From: Chryseobacterium luquanense
GTDB taxonomy: Bacteria; Bacteroidota; Bacteroidia; Flavobacteriales; Weeksellaceae
Direction: 5' to 3'
Length of the DNA: 64,000 nt
Assembly: GCF_026460945.1 (NCBI RefSeq)
Contig: NZ_JAOVZV010000001.1
Location: 1-64,000 of the forward strand
This document shows positions 44,993-53,848 of this stretch, in pieces. A program made the position numbers and the translations under genes. Under the pieces are notes generated by a model. That model did not search any database. It had not been told where the DNA came from and worked only from the letters and a program-made list of their open reading frames with translations. Every line of letters starts with the position of its first letter. The stretch's first letter is position 1.

Positions 44993-45763
44993 TTAGTTTA
45001 AGGGTGCGGTTCTTTTTTTAAACATCTGAAAACAAACATTTACAAAAATGAATATTGCTGTAATGATAGCCGCAATGTAAACTGTCTGGTTGGAATCCTG
45101 ATTCGCTACCGCAATAGCAATTAATGCCCAGACCGCAACCAACGCAAATGCGCTCATGTTCATCTTCCAAACCATATACAAATGAATAATTGTTGCAACG
45201 GCAAACATCACAAGAGTCCAGCTAGCCTCCGAAATTCCAAACCCTGACCATTGTATTTTTTTCAAATAGGCTGCTACATCTGCTATTAAAGCGACAGAGA
45301 TCCAACCTGAGTAGATATAAAAGGGCAGACGAAGGAAAATTCCCGTTTTGAAGTCTTTAGATTCTATCAGACCACGATTATTTCCAATAATTTTCAGCAA
45401 AGAGATAAATAAGAGAACCATGATTGGAATGCTAAGAAAAGTATATTCGTACAACCAGGTCAATACCCATAGACTATTCGCAATGCAGGAAATAACAAAC
45501 CACCATCCAACATTTAAAACAGTCTTCTCCTTGGCATCTGTATTTTTTGTAAAAGGACCGAAATAAATTACAAAACCAAGAAGCCCGAGATAAATAAGTG
45601 CCCAAATGGAAAAAGCATATCCCGCAGGAGTAAACAGATTCTGATACTTGGCTGAAATGGTTGCCATCGTTTCATTATTAAAAATTCCGGTGTTGGATAG
45701 ATAGTTGATGCCAATTGTTACCACCAGAGCAACCATATTTAAAATTTGAAATCGCCTTGTCAT
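44993..45763 (-). CDS. TspO-like tryptophan-rich membrane protein
   Basis: 256 residues with seven or more hydrophobic segments and conserved tryptophans (FTPAGYAFSIWALIYLGL, VGWWFVISCIANSLWV, YSGWISVALIAD). It resembles the long TspO/MBR relatives of Bacteroidetes, which bind porphyrins or related ligands. A Crp/Fnr regulator gene is divergently transcribed 208 bases upstream and may control it. Confidence 0.8.
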   Translation of the reverse strand: MTRRFQILNMVALVVTIGINYLSNTGIFNNETMATISAKYQNLFTPAGYAFSIWALIYLGLLGFVIYFGPFTKNTDAKEKTVLNVGWWFVISCIANSLWVLTWLYEYTFLSIPIMVLLFISLLKIIGNNRGLIESKDFKTGIFLRLPFYIYSGWISVALIADVAAYLKKIQWSGFGISEASWTLVMFAVATIIHLYMVWKMNMSAFALVAVWALIAIAVANQDSNQTVYIAAIITAIFIFVNVCFQMFKKRTAPLN

Positions 45764-45971
45764 AGTTTATTTTTTAAAAGGTAATCTTTTATTTTATATT
45801 TCAGTTAAATTAATCAAATTTCATCAAGCTAAGAAACTCTATAAACAAAGTTTACTATATTAAACTCGATTAAAGTTTAGAGAACATACTTATGTATCCA
45901 CTTTTTTGTCTCAGAATAAATAAAAAAATGTAACTTTAAGAATCACTCAATTAGATCAGCATTGCTCAACT

Positions 45972-46541
45972 ATGTATTCAATTCTTGAAAAATTTATCCG
46001 GAGTAGAAGTAATATCTCGTTAGAAAAACTTGAGATGATAAACTCCTTCTTTAAACCCCTTAAAACGAATAGAAATGAAATACTTCTCCAATATGATCAG
46101 GTATGCAAATGGTATTACTTTATTAACAAAGGCTGTATTCGTTTATTCACAACCACAAAAGAGGGTCTAGACAGCTCAAGGTATTTCGCTTTTGAAGGAA
46201 ATTTTGCAACGGCTTTGCCTAGTTTTATTGACCAAAAACCGGCAAGAGAATATCTGCAAACAATTGAGAAATCAGAATTGCTTTGTATTTCGAGGAAGGA
46301 CTTTTATCATCTCGTTGAAACAATGCCTGAATTTGCAAAAATATATACTGAAATTTTGGAGCTTGGATTCATCATCGCACAAAAAAGGATCTATGGATTT
46401 CAAGGGTTTCACGCATTAGATAAAGTAAAATGGCTCATCGAATATCAACCACATCTTTTACGTAGGGTATCCAACAGGATGGTCGCTTCGTATATTGGAA
46501 TCTCCCCTTCCACCCTAAGCAGAATCAAATCTAAACTCTGA
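45972..46541 (+). CDS. Crp/Fnr-family transcriptional regulator
   Basis: 189 residues. The cyclic-nucleotide-binding-like domain includes QYDQVCKWYYFINKGCIRLF (about 36-56) and the C-terminal helix-turn-helix includes RMVASYIGISPSTLSRIKSK. No Fe-S cysteine motif. It differs from the regulator at 34440-35003. Its divergent neighbour is the TspO-like gene, a likely target by position. Confidence 0.87.
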   Translation: MYSILEKFIRSRSNISLEKLEMINSFFKPLKTNRNEILLQYDQVCKWYYFINKGCIRLFTTTKEGLDSSRYFAFEGNFATALPSFIDQKPAREYLQTIEKSELLCISRKDFYHLVETMPEFAKIYTEILELGFIIAQKRIYGFQGFHALDKVKWLIEYQPHLLRRVSNRMVASYIGISPSTLSRIKSKL

Positions 46542-46606
46542 AAACCTTGACATAGGACAACGTTTTTGATTTTTCTGGTCTTTAACTTTGCAGCAAAAGA
46601 AAGGAT

Positions 46607-46795
46607 ATGAAAATACAATTTTTGTTTGTCCTGCTGAGTTCATACTTATGCTTCGGACAAAACAAGACTGAAAAAGCGATACAGCTCTACTCTATTGACC
46701 AATATGTAAAAACCGTTTTAATTTGATGATTGGATCGCTCAGTCTGCTTCCATCCCTGAAATTGGAATCACCACAGCAAAAAAGTTTTAATTTAA
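46607..46795 (+). pseudogene. Short remnant of an exported hydrolase-like protein
   Basis: ATG 46607 starts a signal-peptide-like sequence (FLFVLLSSYLCFGQ) and a 39-codon frame. After a shift the other frame continues with FDDWIAQSASIPEIGITTAKK, reminiscent of the start of serine beta-lactamase-like hydrolases. Only the N-terminal edge of such a protein remains. Weak family call. Confidence 0.35.
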
Positions 46796-46806
46796 AATAA
46801 TAAGAA

Positions 46807-47214
46807 ATGAAATCATTCATCTTTACCATCCTTTTAGGACTTTTGTCTATCGGGACTTTTGCTCAGAAAAATACTTTTCAGCTGTCAAGTCATATCTTGG
46901 ATGTATCTAAAGGTATCCCTGTTTCAGGAGTCAAAATAAAATTAGAAAAGTATAATAACCAATCGAAAATATGGACTTTTCTAGACGAGAAAAATACTGA
47001 TACAAACGGCAGGATTTCGGACTTTCTACCTTCAGAAAAAGATAATCTCGGGATTTTCAAATTGACTTACTACACCAGCGATTATTTCAAAAAAGATAAT
47101 ATAGAAAGTTTTTATCCTTTTATTGAGGTTGTGTTTAAAATCAGGGATAAAAATCATTATCACGTTCCGATTACACTTTCTGCTTATGGCTATTCGACGT
47201 ATAGAGGCAGTTGA
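46807..47214 (+). CDS. Exported 5-hydroxyisourate hydrolase (transthyretin-like)
   Basis: 135 residues: a Sec signal (1-19, ending GTFAQ) and a complete HIUase domain. Visible marks are LSSHILDVSKGIPV, the DTNGRI segment, FYPFIEVVF, the HYHVP motif and the C-terminal YRGS tetrapeptide, all of which belong to hydrolases rather than thyroxine-binding transthyretin. It hydrolyses 5-hydroxyisourate to OHCU in urate breakdown, here in the periplasm. No other urate gene is nearby. Confidence 0.9.
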   Translation: MKSFIFTILLGLLSIGTFAQKNTFQLSSHILDVSKGIPVSGVKIKLEKYNNQSKIWTFLDEKNTDTNGRISDFLPSEKDNLGIFKLTYYTSDYFKKDNIESFYPFIEVVFKIRDKNHYHVPITLSAYGYSTYRGS

Positions 47215-47258
47215 TTAATGAATTAATTTCATCCATCAGTACTAATAGATTTTGGCAA

Positions 47259-47401
47259 CTATATATTTAAATGTACCATTTAATTTTTATTAGGCTTTTT
47301 ATGAGAAGAAGATATTGTGATATGTTTTTATTTATCAGAAAATTATCATTTATAAACAGAAAATTTTCTGATTTCATTTTTATAATTTAAATACCAGTTA
47401 A
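47259..47401. repeat. Dispersed copy of the 55-kb repeat
   Basis: This stretch is closely similar to the units at 55228-55609 (shared TTTAAATGTACCA, GAGAAGAAGATAT and TTTATTTATCAGAAA segments, in the same order and orientation). It ends with an 11-bp inverted repeat: ATCAGAAAATT (47334-47344) and AATTTTCTGAT (47362-47372). It has no coding capacity and could be a small non-autonomous mobile element. Confidence 0.6.
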
Positions 47402-47754
47402 CACCTTCAAAATATTATCAATATCCTCTACTAATTGGCTTGAATAGAGTCCTTTTAAGTTCACAAACACCCAAATTGAGCCATTTTTTTTGCTTTTTGA
47501 TTCCAGAATAATCCAGATCAGGATTTTATTGTTTTATTAAATCTATTTTGAGGAAATAAGAAATGGCAGTAATATATTTGTATGTATAAATCAAAAATAA
47601 GACCTATACACTTAAATGTACCAAATAGATGATATTTTTCAAGGTCTCTTTCTAATTAGGGATGATTATTATTTACCTTCAATAACACTATCATAAAGGG
47701 GTTTGCTGATCTACGTTTCCTGTGTTCAAAAGGTTTTTTATGAATTAAACTCAT
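47402..47754. other. Intergenic region without a gene
   Basis: AT-rich sequence between the dispersed repeat and the convergent SDR gene. A short piece near 47610 resembles the start of the repeat (CTTAAATGTACCA) but no more than 13 bases match. Confidence 0.4.
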
Positions 47755-49188
47755 TTAATGCCTCGCAGCCAATTTTCTCACCATCCCTTTAAAAATCAAT
47801 CCGTGAAAAGGCAATACAGAAAACCAATACAATCTTCCCCACAATCCTTTTGGTCGAAAAACTGCCTTCTGCCAGAGTTTGCCCCTATATAACTTGAACA
47901 TCAGCCAAGCTTCTCCGGGTAGTTTCATTTCAGCAATAAGAATCAATTTACCTTCTTCCCTGCTGGCATAAAGCACCCGCCAAAAATCCAAAGCATCACC
48001 TTCGTGAAGTTGTAAAGGGTGTGTTCTTCCTCTTCTCAATCCGGGACCACCAACCAAGACATCCATATAACCTCTTATTTTCCAAAGTTTTTGTCCGTAC
48101 CAACCATTGCTACCGCCCAAACCAAAAACACGGTCAAGACATTTTTCCCGGTCGTCATATTTTTCACTTCTAATATCTTTAAAACAGCCAAAATGCGGTA
48201 CTTCTATAAATTCTTTTAGTGAAGAATCGTTTCTGCTGCTGACAAAACTATCTTTCCAGCTGGAACTTATTTCGTTGGCCTGAATCTTTGCCATCGTTCT
48301 CTCCAAAGCCTGTTTGTAAGAAAATGGCTGTATTCCGGTTATTTTTTTAATCTCTGATAAACTTTCTTTGTTGCAGACCACCTCAATTTTCATACTTCCA
48401 ACAAGTGAACTTGCTAAACTGTAAGTGGTTGAAGTAATGAAATATAACCAATAGGAAGACAATTTCGGTGTCATTACCGGCAATGTGATAATAGTTCTTT
48501 TCAAACCTCTGATTTTCGCAAAGCCGAGCAATATTTCTTTGTAAGTCAAGACATCATCGCAACCGATATCAAAGCTTTTACGGTAAGTTTCTTTTTTGAA
48601 TAAAGTGAAAATTAGAAAATCCAGAACATTAGCAATACCAATAGGTTGACATTTGGTAGTAAGCCATTTAGGTGTAATCATTATGGGCAATTTTTCTACC
48701 AAATCACGGATAATTTCAAATGACGCACTTCCGGAACCGATGATAATCCCAGCTCGTAAAACTGTTGTTGGAATTTTAGATTCAATTAAAATCTTTTCCA
48801 CATTAAATCTTGAATTCAGATGTTTTGATAATTCTTTCTGATTCACCAATCCGGACAAATAGATAATATGTTCGCACTCCGTTTTCTCAATCGCAGAAAC
48901 AAAATTCTGCGCACAAATTTTCTCCGATTCTTCGTAATCACCATTCGCACTCATAGAATGCATCAAATAGTAAGCACCGGAAATATCGTTCGGAATATTC
49001 TTCAAAGTCTCCTCTTTCAGAAAATCAACTTCAATGACTTCAATTAAATTATCATCGATGCCTGCAGGTTTAGAAAATCGGCTGACGTCACGGCTGCAGC
49101 AAACCACTTTGTAGCCTTGCTCAGTAATCACGCTTATCATCCTTTTGCCGATGTAACCTGTTGCTCCTGTTAATAAAATCTTTTTCAT
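47755..49188 (-). CDS. NAD(P)-binding SDR protein with DUF2867 domain
   Basis: 477 residues. An N-terminal atypical short-chain dehydrogenase fold (LLTGATGYIGKRM at 5-17, YYLMHSM) covers about 300 residues, and a C-terminal DUF2867 domain (about 330-470, GGSNGWYGQKLWKIRG, RRGRTHPLQLHEGDALDFWRV in part) follows. The pair occurs in YbjT-like proteins of unknown function. It lies 54 bases downstream of ribA on the same strand, so the two form an operon in the putative light-stress module. Confidence 0.87.
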   Translation of the reverse strand: MKKILLTGATGYIGKRMISVITEQGYKVVCCSRDVSRFSKPAGIDDNLIEVIEVDFLKEETLKNIPNDISGAYYLMHSMSANGDYEESEKICAQNFVSAIEKTECEHIIYLSGLVNQKELSKHLNSRFNVEKILIESKIPTTVLRAGIIIGSGSASFEIIRDLVEKLPIMITPKWLTTKCQPIGIANVLDFLIFTLFKKETYRKSFDIGCDDVLTYKEILLGFAKIRGLKRTIITLPVMTPKLSSYWLYFITSTTYSLASSLVGSMKIEVVCNKESLSEIKKITGIQPFSYKQALERTMAKIQANEISSSWKDSFVSSRNDSSLKEFIEVPHFGCFKDIRSEKYDDREKCLDRVFGLGGSNGWYGQKLWKIRGYMDVLVGGPGLRRGRTHPLQLHEGDALDFWRVLYASREEGKLILIAEMKLPGEAWLMFKLYRGKLWQKAVFRPKGLWGRLYWFSVLPFHGLIFKGMVRKLAARH

Positions 49189-49242
49189 ACGAGTTTAATT
49201 TTGAATCAGTTAAATAATTTTTTTATGAATTTAAAACTGAGT

Positions 49243-49833
49243 TTAAAGCTTTTCTAAAAGATGACCGAAATAATCTTTCTTTGTAGTAAGATAAGACGCA
49301 TTGACAGGATTTGATTCAATTTCCAAAGGAATTCTTTTGTTGAGCAAAATTCCACTTTTGTCGAAAGCTTTAAGTTTTTCAGGATTATTGGTCAGTAAAT
49401 TAACTTTATTAATTTTAAGAATTTTCAACATCTCAATGCCTACATCAAAATTTCTACCATCTGCCGGCAAACCCAATTTTAAATTAGCTTCTACCGTATC
49501 AAAACCTTCTTCCTGAAGAGCATAAGCCTTTAATTTATTGATGATTCCAATATTTCTGCCTTCTTGTCTGAGATAAATAATCATTCCTCCGTTTTCCGAC
49601 ATAAATTTCATCGCGGCATCCAATTGTTGTCCGCATTCACATTTCCTCGAATGAAAAACTTCTCCTGTAATGCACTCCGAATGGAAACGTACATTGACAA
49701 CTTTATTAAAATCTGTTTTTTGAGCAACCCAAACCAAATGTGGACTCCAGTCATTTTCATTTTCAGAAAATGCGTAGACGGTAAACATTCCAAAATCGGT
49801 CGGTACATTAGATTGAGCCTGTATTGTAAGCAT
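49243..49833 (-). CDS. ribA: GTP cyclohydrolase II
   Basis: First enzyme of riboflavin synthesis, 196 residues, normal for the stand-alone enzyme. Zinc ligands C54, C65 and C67 (HSECITGE, SRKCECG), and the catalytic stretch IIYLRQEGRNIGI and GFDTVEAN are present. Most flavobacteria also encode a RibBA fusion in the rib operon, so this is probably an additional, regulated copy. It is divergent from the tetR-photolyase operon and could supply flavin for the photolyase-like protein and other flavoenzymes. Confidence 0.92.
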   Translation of the reverse strand: MLTIQAQSNVPTDFGMFTVYAFSENENDWSPHLVWVAQKTDFNKVVNVRFHSECITGEVFHSRKCECGQQLDAAMKFMSENGGMIIYLRQEGRNIGIINKLKAYALQEEGFDTVEANLKLGLPADGRNFDVGIEMLKILKINKVNLLTNNPEKLKAFDKSGILLNKRIPLEIESNPVNASYLTTKKDYFGHLLEKL

Positions 49834-49862
49834 TAGTTATATTTTGAATCACTGTTATAGTA

Positions 49863-49911
49863 CAAATTTATACTTTATTTATTTAATTAGTAAATTTAAT
49901 TACTAAATTTG
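49863..49911. promoter_or_regulatory. Divergent promoters with a palindromic operator-like site
   Basis: TTAGTAA-ATTTAA-TTACTAA (49887-49906) is a perfect 20-bp palindrome. A plus-strand -7 box TAAATTTG (49904-49911) overlaps its right arm, and a minus-strand TAAATTTG (complement of 49863-49870) lies on the other side, facing ribA. A dimeric repressor such as the adjacent TetR could control both operons from this site. The -33 boxes are weak. Confidence 0.6.
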
Positions 49912-49930
49912 TTGATAAATAAAATCAATA

Positions 49931-50590
49931 ATGGAACCAAAAAATATAATTACAGAAGATAAAATATTTGAATTGTATGGCGATTACATTTTGAATCACG
50001 GCGAAAGACCAAAGAATATTTACCGCTTCGCAAAAGACAATGAGTTCGAAGAAAAAGACTTTTACGATTACTTTTCAAGCTTTGAACAGATTGAAAAATC
50101 AATGTTGGTCAATCTTTTTGAGAAGTCTGTAGAGTTGGCCTCAAAAGTTAGCAGTTCTGATGAAATCACTTCGAAAGAAAAACTTCTGAACGTCTATTTC
50201 ATCTTTTTTGAAAATATGACGATGAACCGTTCTTTGGTTTTGATGATTTTGGGAAATGACAAATTACATTCGGCAAAAATCTTGAATCAGCTCAAAGAAA
50301 CGCATCGACAATTCATCAAAACTCTCGAGTTCAACGATTGGGAAATAATTCAAAAAGCGAAAGATGATGTAAAAAATTTCCACGAAAAAGCCCGTGAAGA
50401 AGCATTGTGGATTCATTTGGTTTCCGCCATTGAGTTTTGGGAAAAAGACACTTCTCCAGCCTTCGAAAAGACAGATATTTTCATTGAAAAAACCATTGAT
50501 ACCGGGTTTGAACTGATGGATAATGAACCTTTAAGAAAAGTTGTTGACCTCGGAAAGTTTTTATTCAAAGAAAAATTTAAAAAGAATTAG
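49931..50590 (+). CDS. TetR-family regulator
   Basis: 219 residues. The N-terminal helix-turn-helix (about 8-55, including PKNIYRFAKDNEFEEKDFYDYF) is a divergent TetR type and the C-terminal part is all-helical, as for ligand-binding domains of the family. Its stop codon is directly followed by the ATG of the ABC1/UbiB gene. It is the first gene of the operon and next to a 20-bp palindrome that overlaps its promoter, so autoregulation and control of ribA are likely. Confidence 0.85.
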   Translation: MEPKNIITEDKIFELYGDYILNHGERPKNIYRFAKDNEFEEKDFYDYFSSFEQIEKSMLVNLFEKSVELASKVSSSDEITSKEKLLNVYFIFFENMTMNRSLVLMILGNDKLHSAKILNQLKETHRQFIKTLEFNDWEIIQKAKDDVKNFHEKAREEALWIHLVSAIEFWEKDTSPAFEKTDIFIEKTIDTGFELMDNEPLRKVVDLGKFLFKEKFKKN

Positions 50591-51913
50591 ATGAAGACAC
50601 TTAATAAAATACCAACCGGAAAGTTGGAAAGAACAAGCAGTTTGCTGAAAGCCGGTGCAAAAGTGGGTGTTAATTACATCAAATATTACGGAAACAAAAT
50701 CACGAAAGATAAAGACGAGGACGAAGCAAGAAAAACTTTAAATGAAGACAACGCAACCGACATTTACGATTCTCTGAAAGAACTGAAAGGTTCTGCGTTG
50801 AAAGTTGCTCAGATGTTGAGCATGGAGAAAAATATTCTTCCGCAAGCTTATGTAGACAAATTTTCTTTGTCTCAATTTTCTGTTCCGCCACTTTCGGGAG
50901 CTTTGGTAAAAAAGACTTTCAGAAAATATTTTGGTAAAAATCCTGAGCATATGTTTGATGAATTTACGAATGAATCTGTCAACGCAGCAAGCATCGGACA
51001 AGTTCATAAAGCGAAAAAAGATGGTCAGAATTTTGCCGTTAAAATTCAATATCCTGGCGTGAGAGAGAGCATTTCGAGCGATTTAAAAATGGTAAAACCG
51101 ATTGCGATGAAAATGTTTAACATCAAAAAAGAAGGTTCGGAATCTTATTTTCAAGAAGTGGAAAATAAATTGTTTGAAGAGACGGATTATGATTTGGAGC
51201 TTAAAAGAAGCCAGGAAATTTCTGAAAAATGTGCTCATCTTCCGAATCTCAGTTTCCCAAAATATTATCCGCAATACTCTTGTGAAAGAATCATCACGAT
51301 GGATTGGGTGGACGGAAAACATTTTTCGGAATTCACAAAATTGGATAATTCTCAGGAAGATCTGAACAAGATAGGACAGACGCTTTGGGATTTTTATATG
51401 TACCAAATGCACGTCTTGAAGCAGGTTCATGCTGACCCGCATCCCGGAAATTTCTTGGTTTCGGAAGATAAAAAATTACTTGTAATTGACTTTGGCTGTA
51501 TCAAAGAAATTCCAAATGACTTTTACAAACCTTATTTTGAATTGGCAAAACGTGATAATCTAAATAATCCTGAATTTTATAAAGAAAAATTATACGAGCT
51601 TGAAATCTTGAGTGATAATGATTCTGCGAAGGAACAGGAATTTTTCACCAAATTATTCTACGAATTGCTGGAATTGTTCACAAGACCTTTCAACGCAGAA
51701 ATCTTTGATTTTTCTGATGAATCTTTCTTTCAGGAAATTGCAGATTTGGGTCAAAAATACGCAAAAATCAGTGATATGAAAGGGATGAATACCAATAGAG
51801 GTTCTAAACATTTTATTTATCTGAACCGAACATTTTTTGGTTTGTACAATATGATGCACGATTTGAAAGCCAAAAATATCGTCATCGATCAGTACAAAAA
51901 TTTCATCCAATAA
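50591..51913 (+). CDS. ABC1/UbiB (AarF) atypical kinase-like protein
   Basis: 440 residues. The ADCK signature is complete: KGSALKVAQMLSM (the KxGQ-type N-terminal motif in the form LKVAQ), AASIGQVHKA, the lysine of FAVKIQYPG, the ETDYDLE segment, VHADPHPGNFLV and the metal-binding VIDFG. Family members are linked to ubiquinone synthesis or lipid/quinone homeostasis. Here it is embedded in a photolyase operon; it overlaps the DUF2256 gene by one base. No nearby quinone biosynthesis gene. Confidence 0.9.
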   Translation: MKTLNKIPTGKLERTSSLLKAGAKVGVNYIKYYGNKITKDKDEDEARKTLNEDNATDIYDSLKELKGSALKVAQMLSMEKNILPQAYVDKFSLSQFSVPPLSGALVKKTFRKYFGKNPEHMFDEFTNESVNAASIGQVHKAKKDGQNFAVKIQYPGVRESISSDLKMVKPIAMKMFNIKKEGSESYFQEVENKLFEETDYDLELKRSQEISEKCAHLPNLSFPKYYPQYSCERIITMDWVDGKHFSEFTKLDNSQEDLNKIGQTLWDFYMYQMHVLKQVHADPHPGNFLVSEDKKLLVIDFGCIKEIPNDFYKPYFELAKRDNLNNPEFYKEKLYELEILSDNDSAKEQEFFTKLFYELLELFTRPFNAEIFDFSDESFFQEIADLGQKYAKISDMKGMNTNRGSKHFIYLNRTFFGLYNMMHDLKAKNIVIDQYKNFIQ

Positions 51914-52056
51914 TGCCTGCCAACTTACCTTCAAAGATTTGTGAAGTCTGCGGATTGCCCTTCAATTGGCGGAAAAAGTGGAAGAAAAATTGGGACGACG
52001 TAAAATATTGCAGCGAAAAATGCCGAAGAACTAAATGTTTAAAATCTTCAGATTAA
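51913..52056 (+). CDS. DUF2256 small zinc-binding protein
   Basis: A 47-residue protein recognised as DUF2256 by CEVCGLPF, NWRKKWKKNWDDVKYCSEKC and the four cysteines that can bind zinc. Its ATG overlaps the TAA of the ABC1 gene (TAATG). DUF2256 genes are often next to photolyase/cryptochrome relatives of the Fe-S type and to DUF2805, as here. Its function is unknown. Confidence 0.88.
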   Translation: MPANLPSKICEVCGLPFNWRKKWKKNWDDVKYCSEKCRRTKCLKSSD

Positions 52057-52075
52057 GTATTAAAATTTGAAAAAT

Positions 52076-53554
52076 ATGCCATCAAAAAAAGTAAGTACGG
52101 CGCAGTTGATATTTCCGCATCAGCTTTTTAAAGACACGGATTATTTGGATAAAAATCAACCGGTCTTCTTGGTGGAAGAGTTTCTGTTTTTCAAACAATA
52201 CAAATTTCACAAACAGAAAATTGCCTTGCACAGGGCGAGTATGAAGTTTTATGAGGAATATTTGACCAAGAAAACATTCAAGGTTGAATATATTGAAAGC
52301 ACTTCCCCACTTTCTGATATTCGGAATTTAATTAAACATTTAGAAAAAGAAGAATTTGAGAAAATTCTCATTACGGATGTTTGCGACGATTGGCTTGAAA
52401 AGAGAATTAAGGAAACGATATTGAAATTAGAAATTCTTGAAAGTCCTTTATTCATAAATACCCGAGAAGATTTAAAAGACTATTTTGAAGATAAAAAATC
52501 TTATCATCAAACCGATTTTTACAAGCAACAGAGAATTTCCCGAAATATTCTGATGAAAGCCGGAAAACCAATCGGTGGAAAATGGACTTTCGATACAGAA
52601 AACCGTAAAAAATATCCTAAAAACAAAAAAGCACCATCTGTTCATTTTCCTCAAAACAGCAAATATTATGATGAAGCAAAAATTTATACGGAGAAAAATT
52701 TCAATGAAAATTATGGCAATTTAACTTCCTATCAACTCTATCCCGTCACTTTTGAGGAAGCTGAAAATTGGTTGAATCAGTTTTTTGAACTGCGGTTTGC
52801 CGATTTTGGAGTATATGAAGACAGTATCGTGGAGTGTGAACATTTTCTGCATCACAGCGTGCTTTCGCCATTGTTAAACATTGGACTTTTGGCTCCTGAA
52901 AACGTTTTGAAAGAAGCTATTGAATATGCGAACGAATATAAAATCCCCATCAATTCTCTGGAAGGATTTGTGCGTCAGATTTTAGGTTGGAGAGAATTTG
53001 TGAGGGGGATTTACCTCTATCAGGGAACTTTTCAGCGGAATAAAAATTACTGGAAACATCAAAATCCACTACCCGAATCTTTTTATACTGGAAAGACTAA
53101 AATTAAACCGATTGACAGCACAATTTTGAAGGTCTTGGAAAGTGGTTATGCGCATCACATCGAGCGATTAATGATTTTCGCCAACTTTATGAATCTGTTG
53201 AAAATCAATCCAGACGACGTTTATCAATGGTTTATGGAGATGTTCATCGATTCTTACGATTGGGTAATGGTTCCGAATGTTTATGGGATGAGCAGCTTTT
53301 CTGACGGCGGAAAAATGAGTACAAAACCGTACATCAGCGGAAGCAATTATATCAAAAAGATGAGCGATTACTCTGATGACGGCTGGACGGAAAAATGGGA
53401 TGCCCTCTTTTGGAATTTTGTGAATGATAACAGAGAATTTTTCAAAACAAATCCAAGATTGGGAATGATGTTGCGAACTTTGGATAAAATGACGGATGAG
53501 AAAAAATCTGAACACTTTAAAATCGCACAGCACACGATTAAAAATTTAAAATAA
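52076..53554 (+). CDS. Photolyase/cryptochrome-related flavoprotein lacking Fe-S cysteines
   Basis: 492 residues of the PhrB-like (FeS-BCP, deoxyribodipyrimidine photolyase-related) family: N-terminal Rossmann-type domain (about 10-130) and the FAD-binding helical domain, with the LEGFVRQILGWREFVRG, NPDDVYQWFMEMFIDSYDWVMVPN (in part) and MSSFSDGG segments. The four cysteines that hold the [4Fe-4S] cluster in Agrobacterium PhrB are absent: the positions read KPYISG and KMSDYSDDGW, and the CPFN motif reads ALFWN. FAD binding is likely retained. It probably repairs (6-4) photoproducts or acts as a light sensor. ATG 52076 is used; a TTG three codons earlier is possible. Confidence 0.88.
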   Translation: MPSKKVSTAQLIFPHQLFKDTDYLDKNQPVFLVEEFLFFKQYKFHKQKIALHRASMKFYEEYLTKKTFKVEYIESTSPLSDIRNLIKHLEKEEFEKILITDVCDDWLEKRIKETILKLEILESPLFINTREDLKDYFEDKKSYHQTDFYKQQRISRNILMKAGKPIGGKWTFDTENRKKYPKNKKAPSVHFPQNSKYYDEAKIYTEKNFNENYGNLTSYQLYPVTFEEAENWLNQFFELRFADFGVYEDSIVECEHFLHHSVLSPLLNIGLLAPENVLKEAIEYANEYKIPINSLEGFVRQILGWREFVRGIYLYQGTFQRNKNYWKHQNPLPESFYTGKTKIKPIDSTILKVLESGYAHHIERLMIFANFMNLLKINPDDVYQWFMEMFIDSYDWVMVPNVYGMSSFSDGGKMSTKPYISGSNYIKKMSDYSDDGWTEKWDALFWNFVNDNREFFKTNPRLGMMLRTLDKMTDEKKSEHFKIAQHTIKNLK

Positions 53555-53556
53555 TT

Positions 53557-53835
53557 GTGAAAGAATTTAATTTAATACAGACAGACCGTATCATTGAAAT
53601 GGCTTGGGAAGACAGAACGCCGTTTGAAGCAATAGAATTTCAGTTTGGAATTTCTGAATCTGAAGTGATTGACGTGATGCGAAGAGAATTGAAACCTTCG
53701 AGTTTTAGACTTTGGAGAATGAGAGTGAATTCGGGAGTTAGCCAGAAACATCTGATGAAGAGAAATCCTGAAATTGAGAGATTTAAGTGCACTAGACAAC
53801 GGATGATAAGTCATAATAAAATTTCGAAACGGTAA
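53557..53835 (+). CDS. DUF2805 (TIGR03643) protein
   Basis: 92-residue protein with the family core IIEMAWEDRTPFEAI, EFQFGISESEVIDVMRRELK (in part) and FRLWRMRV. It starts with GTG at 53557, supported by the usual distance to the core. DUF2805 genes accompany DUF2256 and photolyase relatives, as seen here. A small DNA-binding-like fold is suggested by the sequence, but the role is unknown. Confidence 0.88.
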   Translation: MKEFNLIQTDRIIEMAWEDRTPFEAIEFQFGISESEVIDVMRRELKPSSFRLWRMRVNSGVSQKHLMKRNPEIERFKCTRQRMISHNKISKR

Positions 53836-53848
53836 AAATATTAGAAAA

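Noticed and set aside
47600..47640. Possible fourth copy of the dispersed repeat
   Set aside because: Only about 13 bases match; too short to support.
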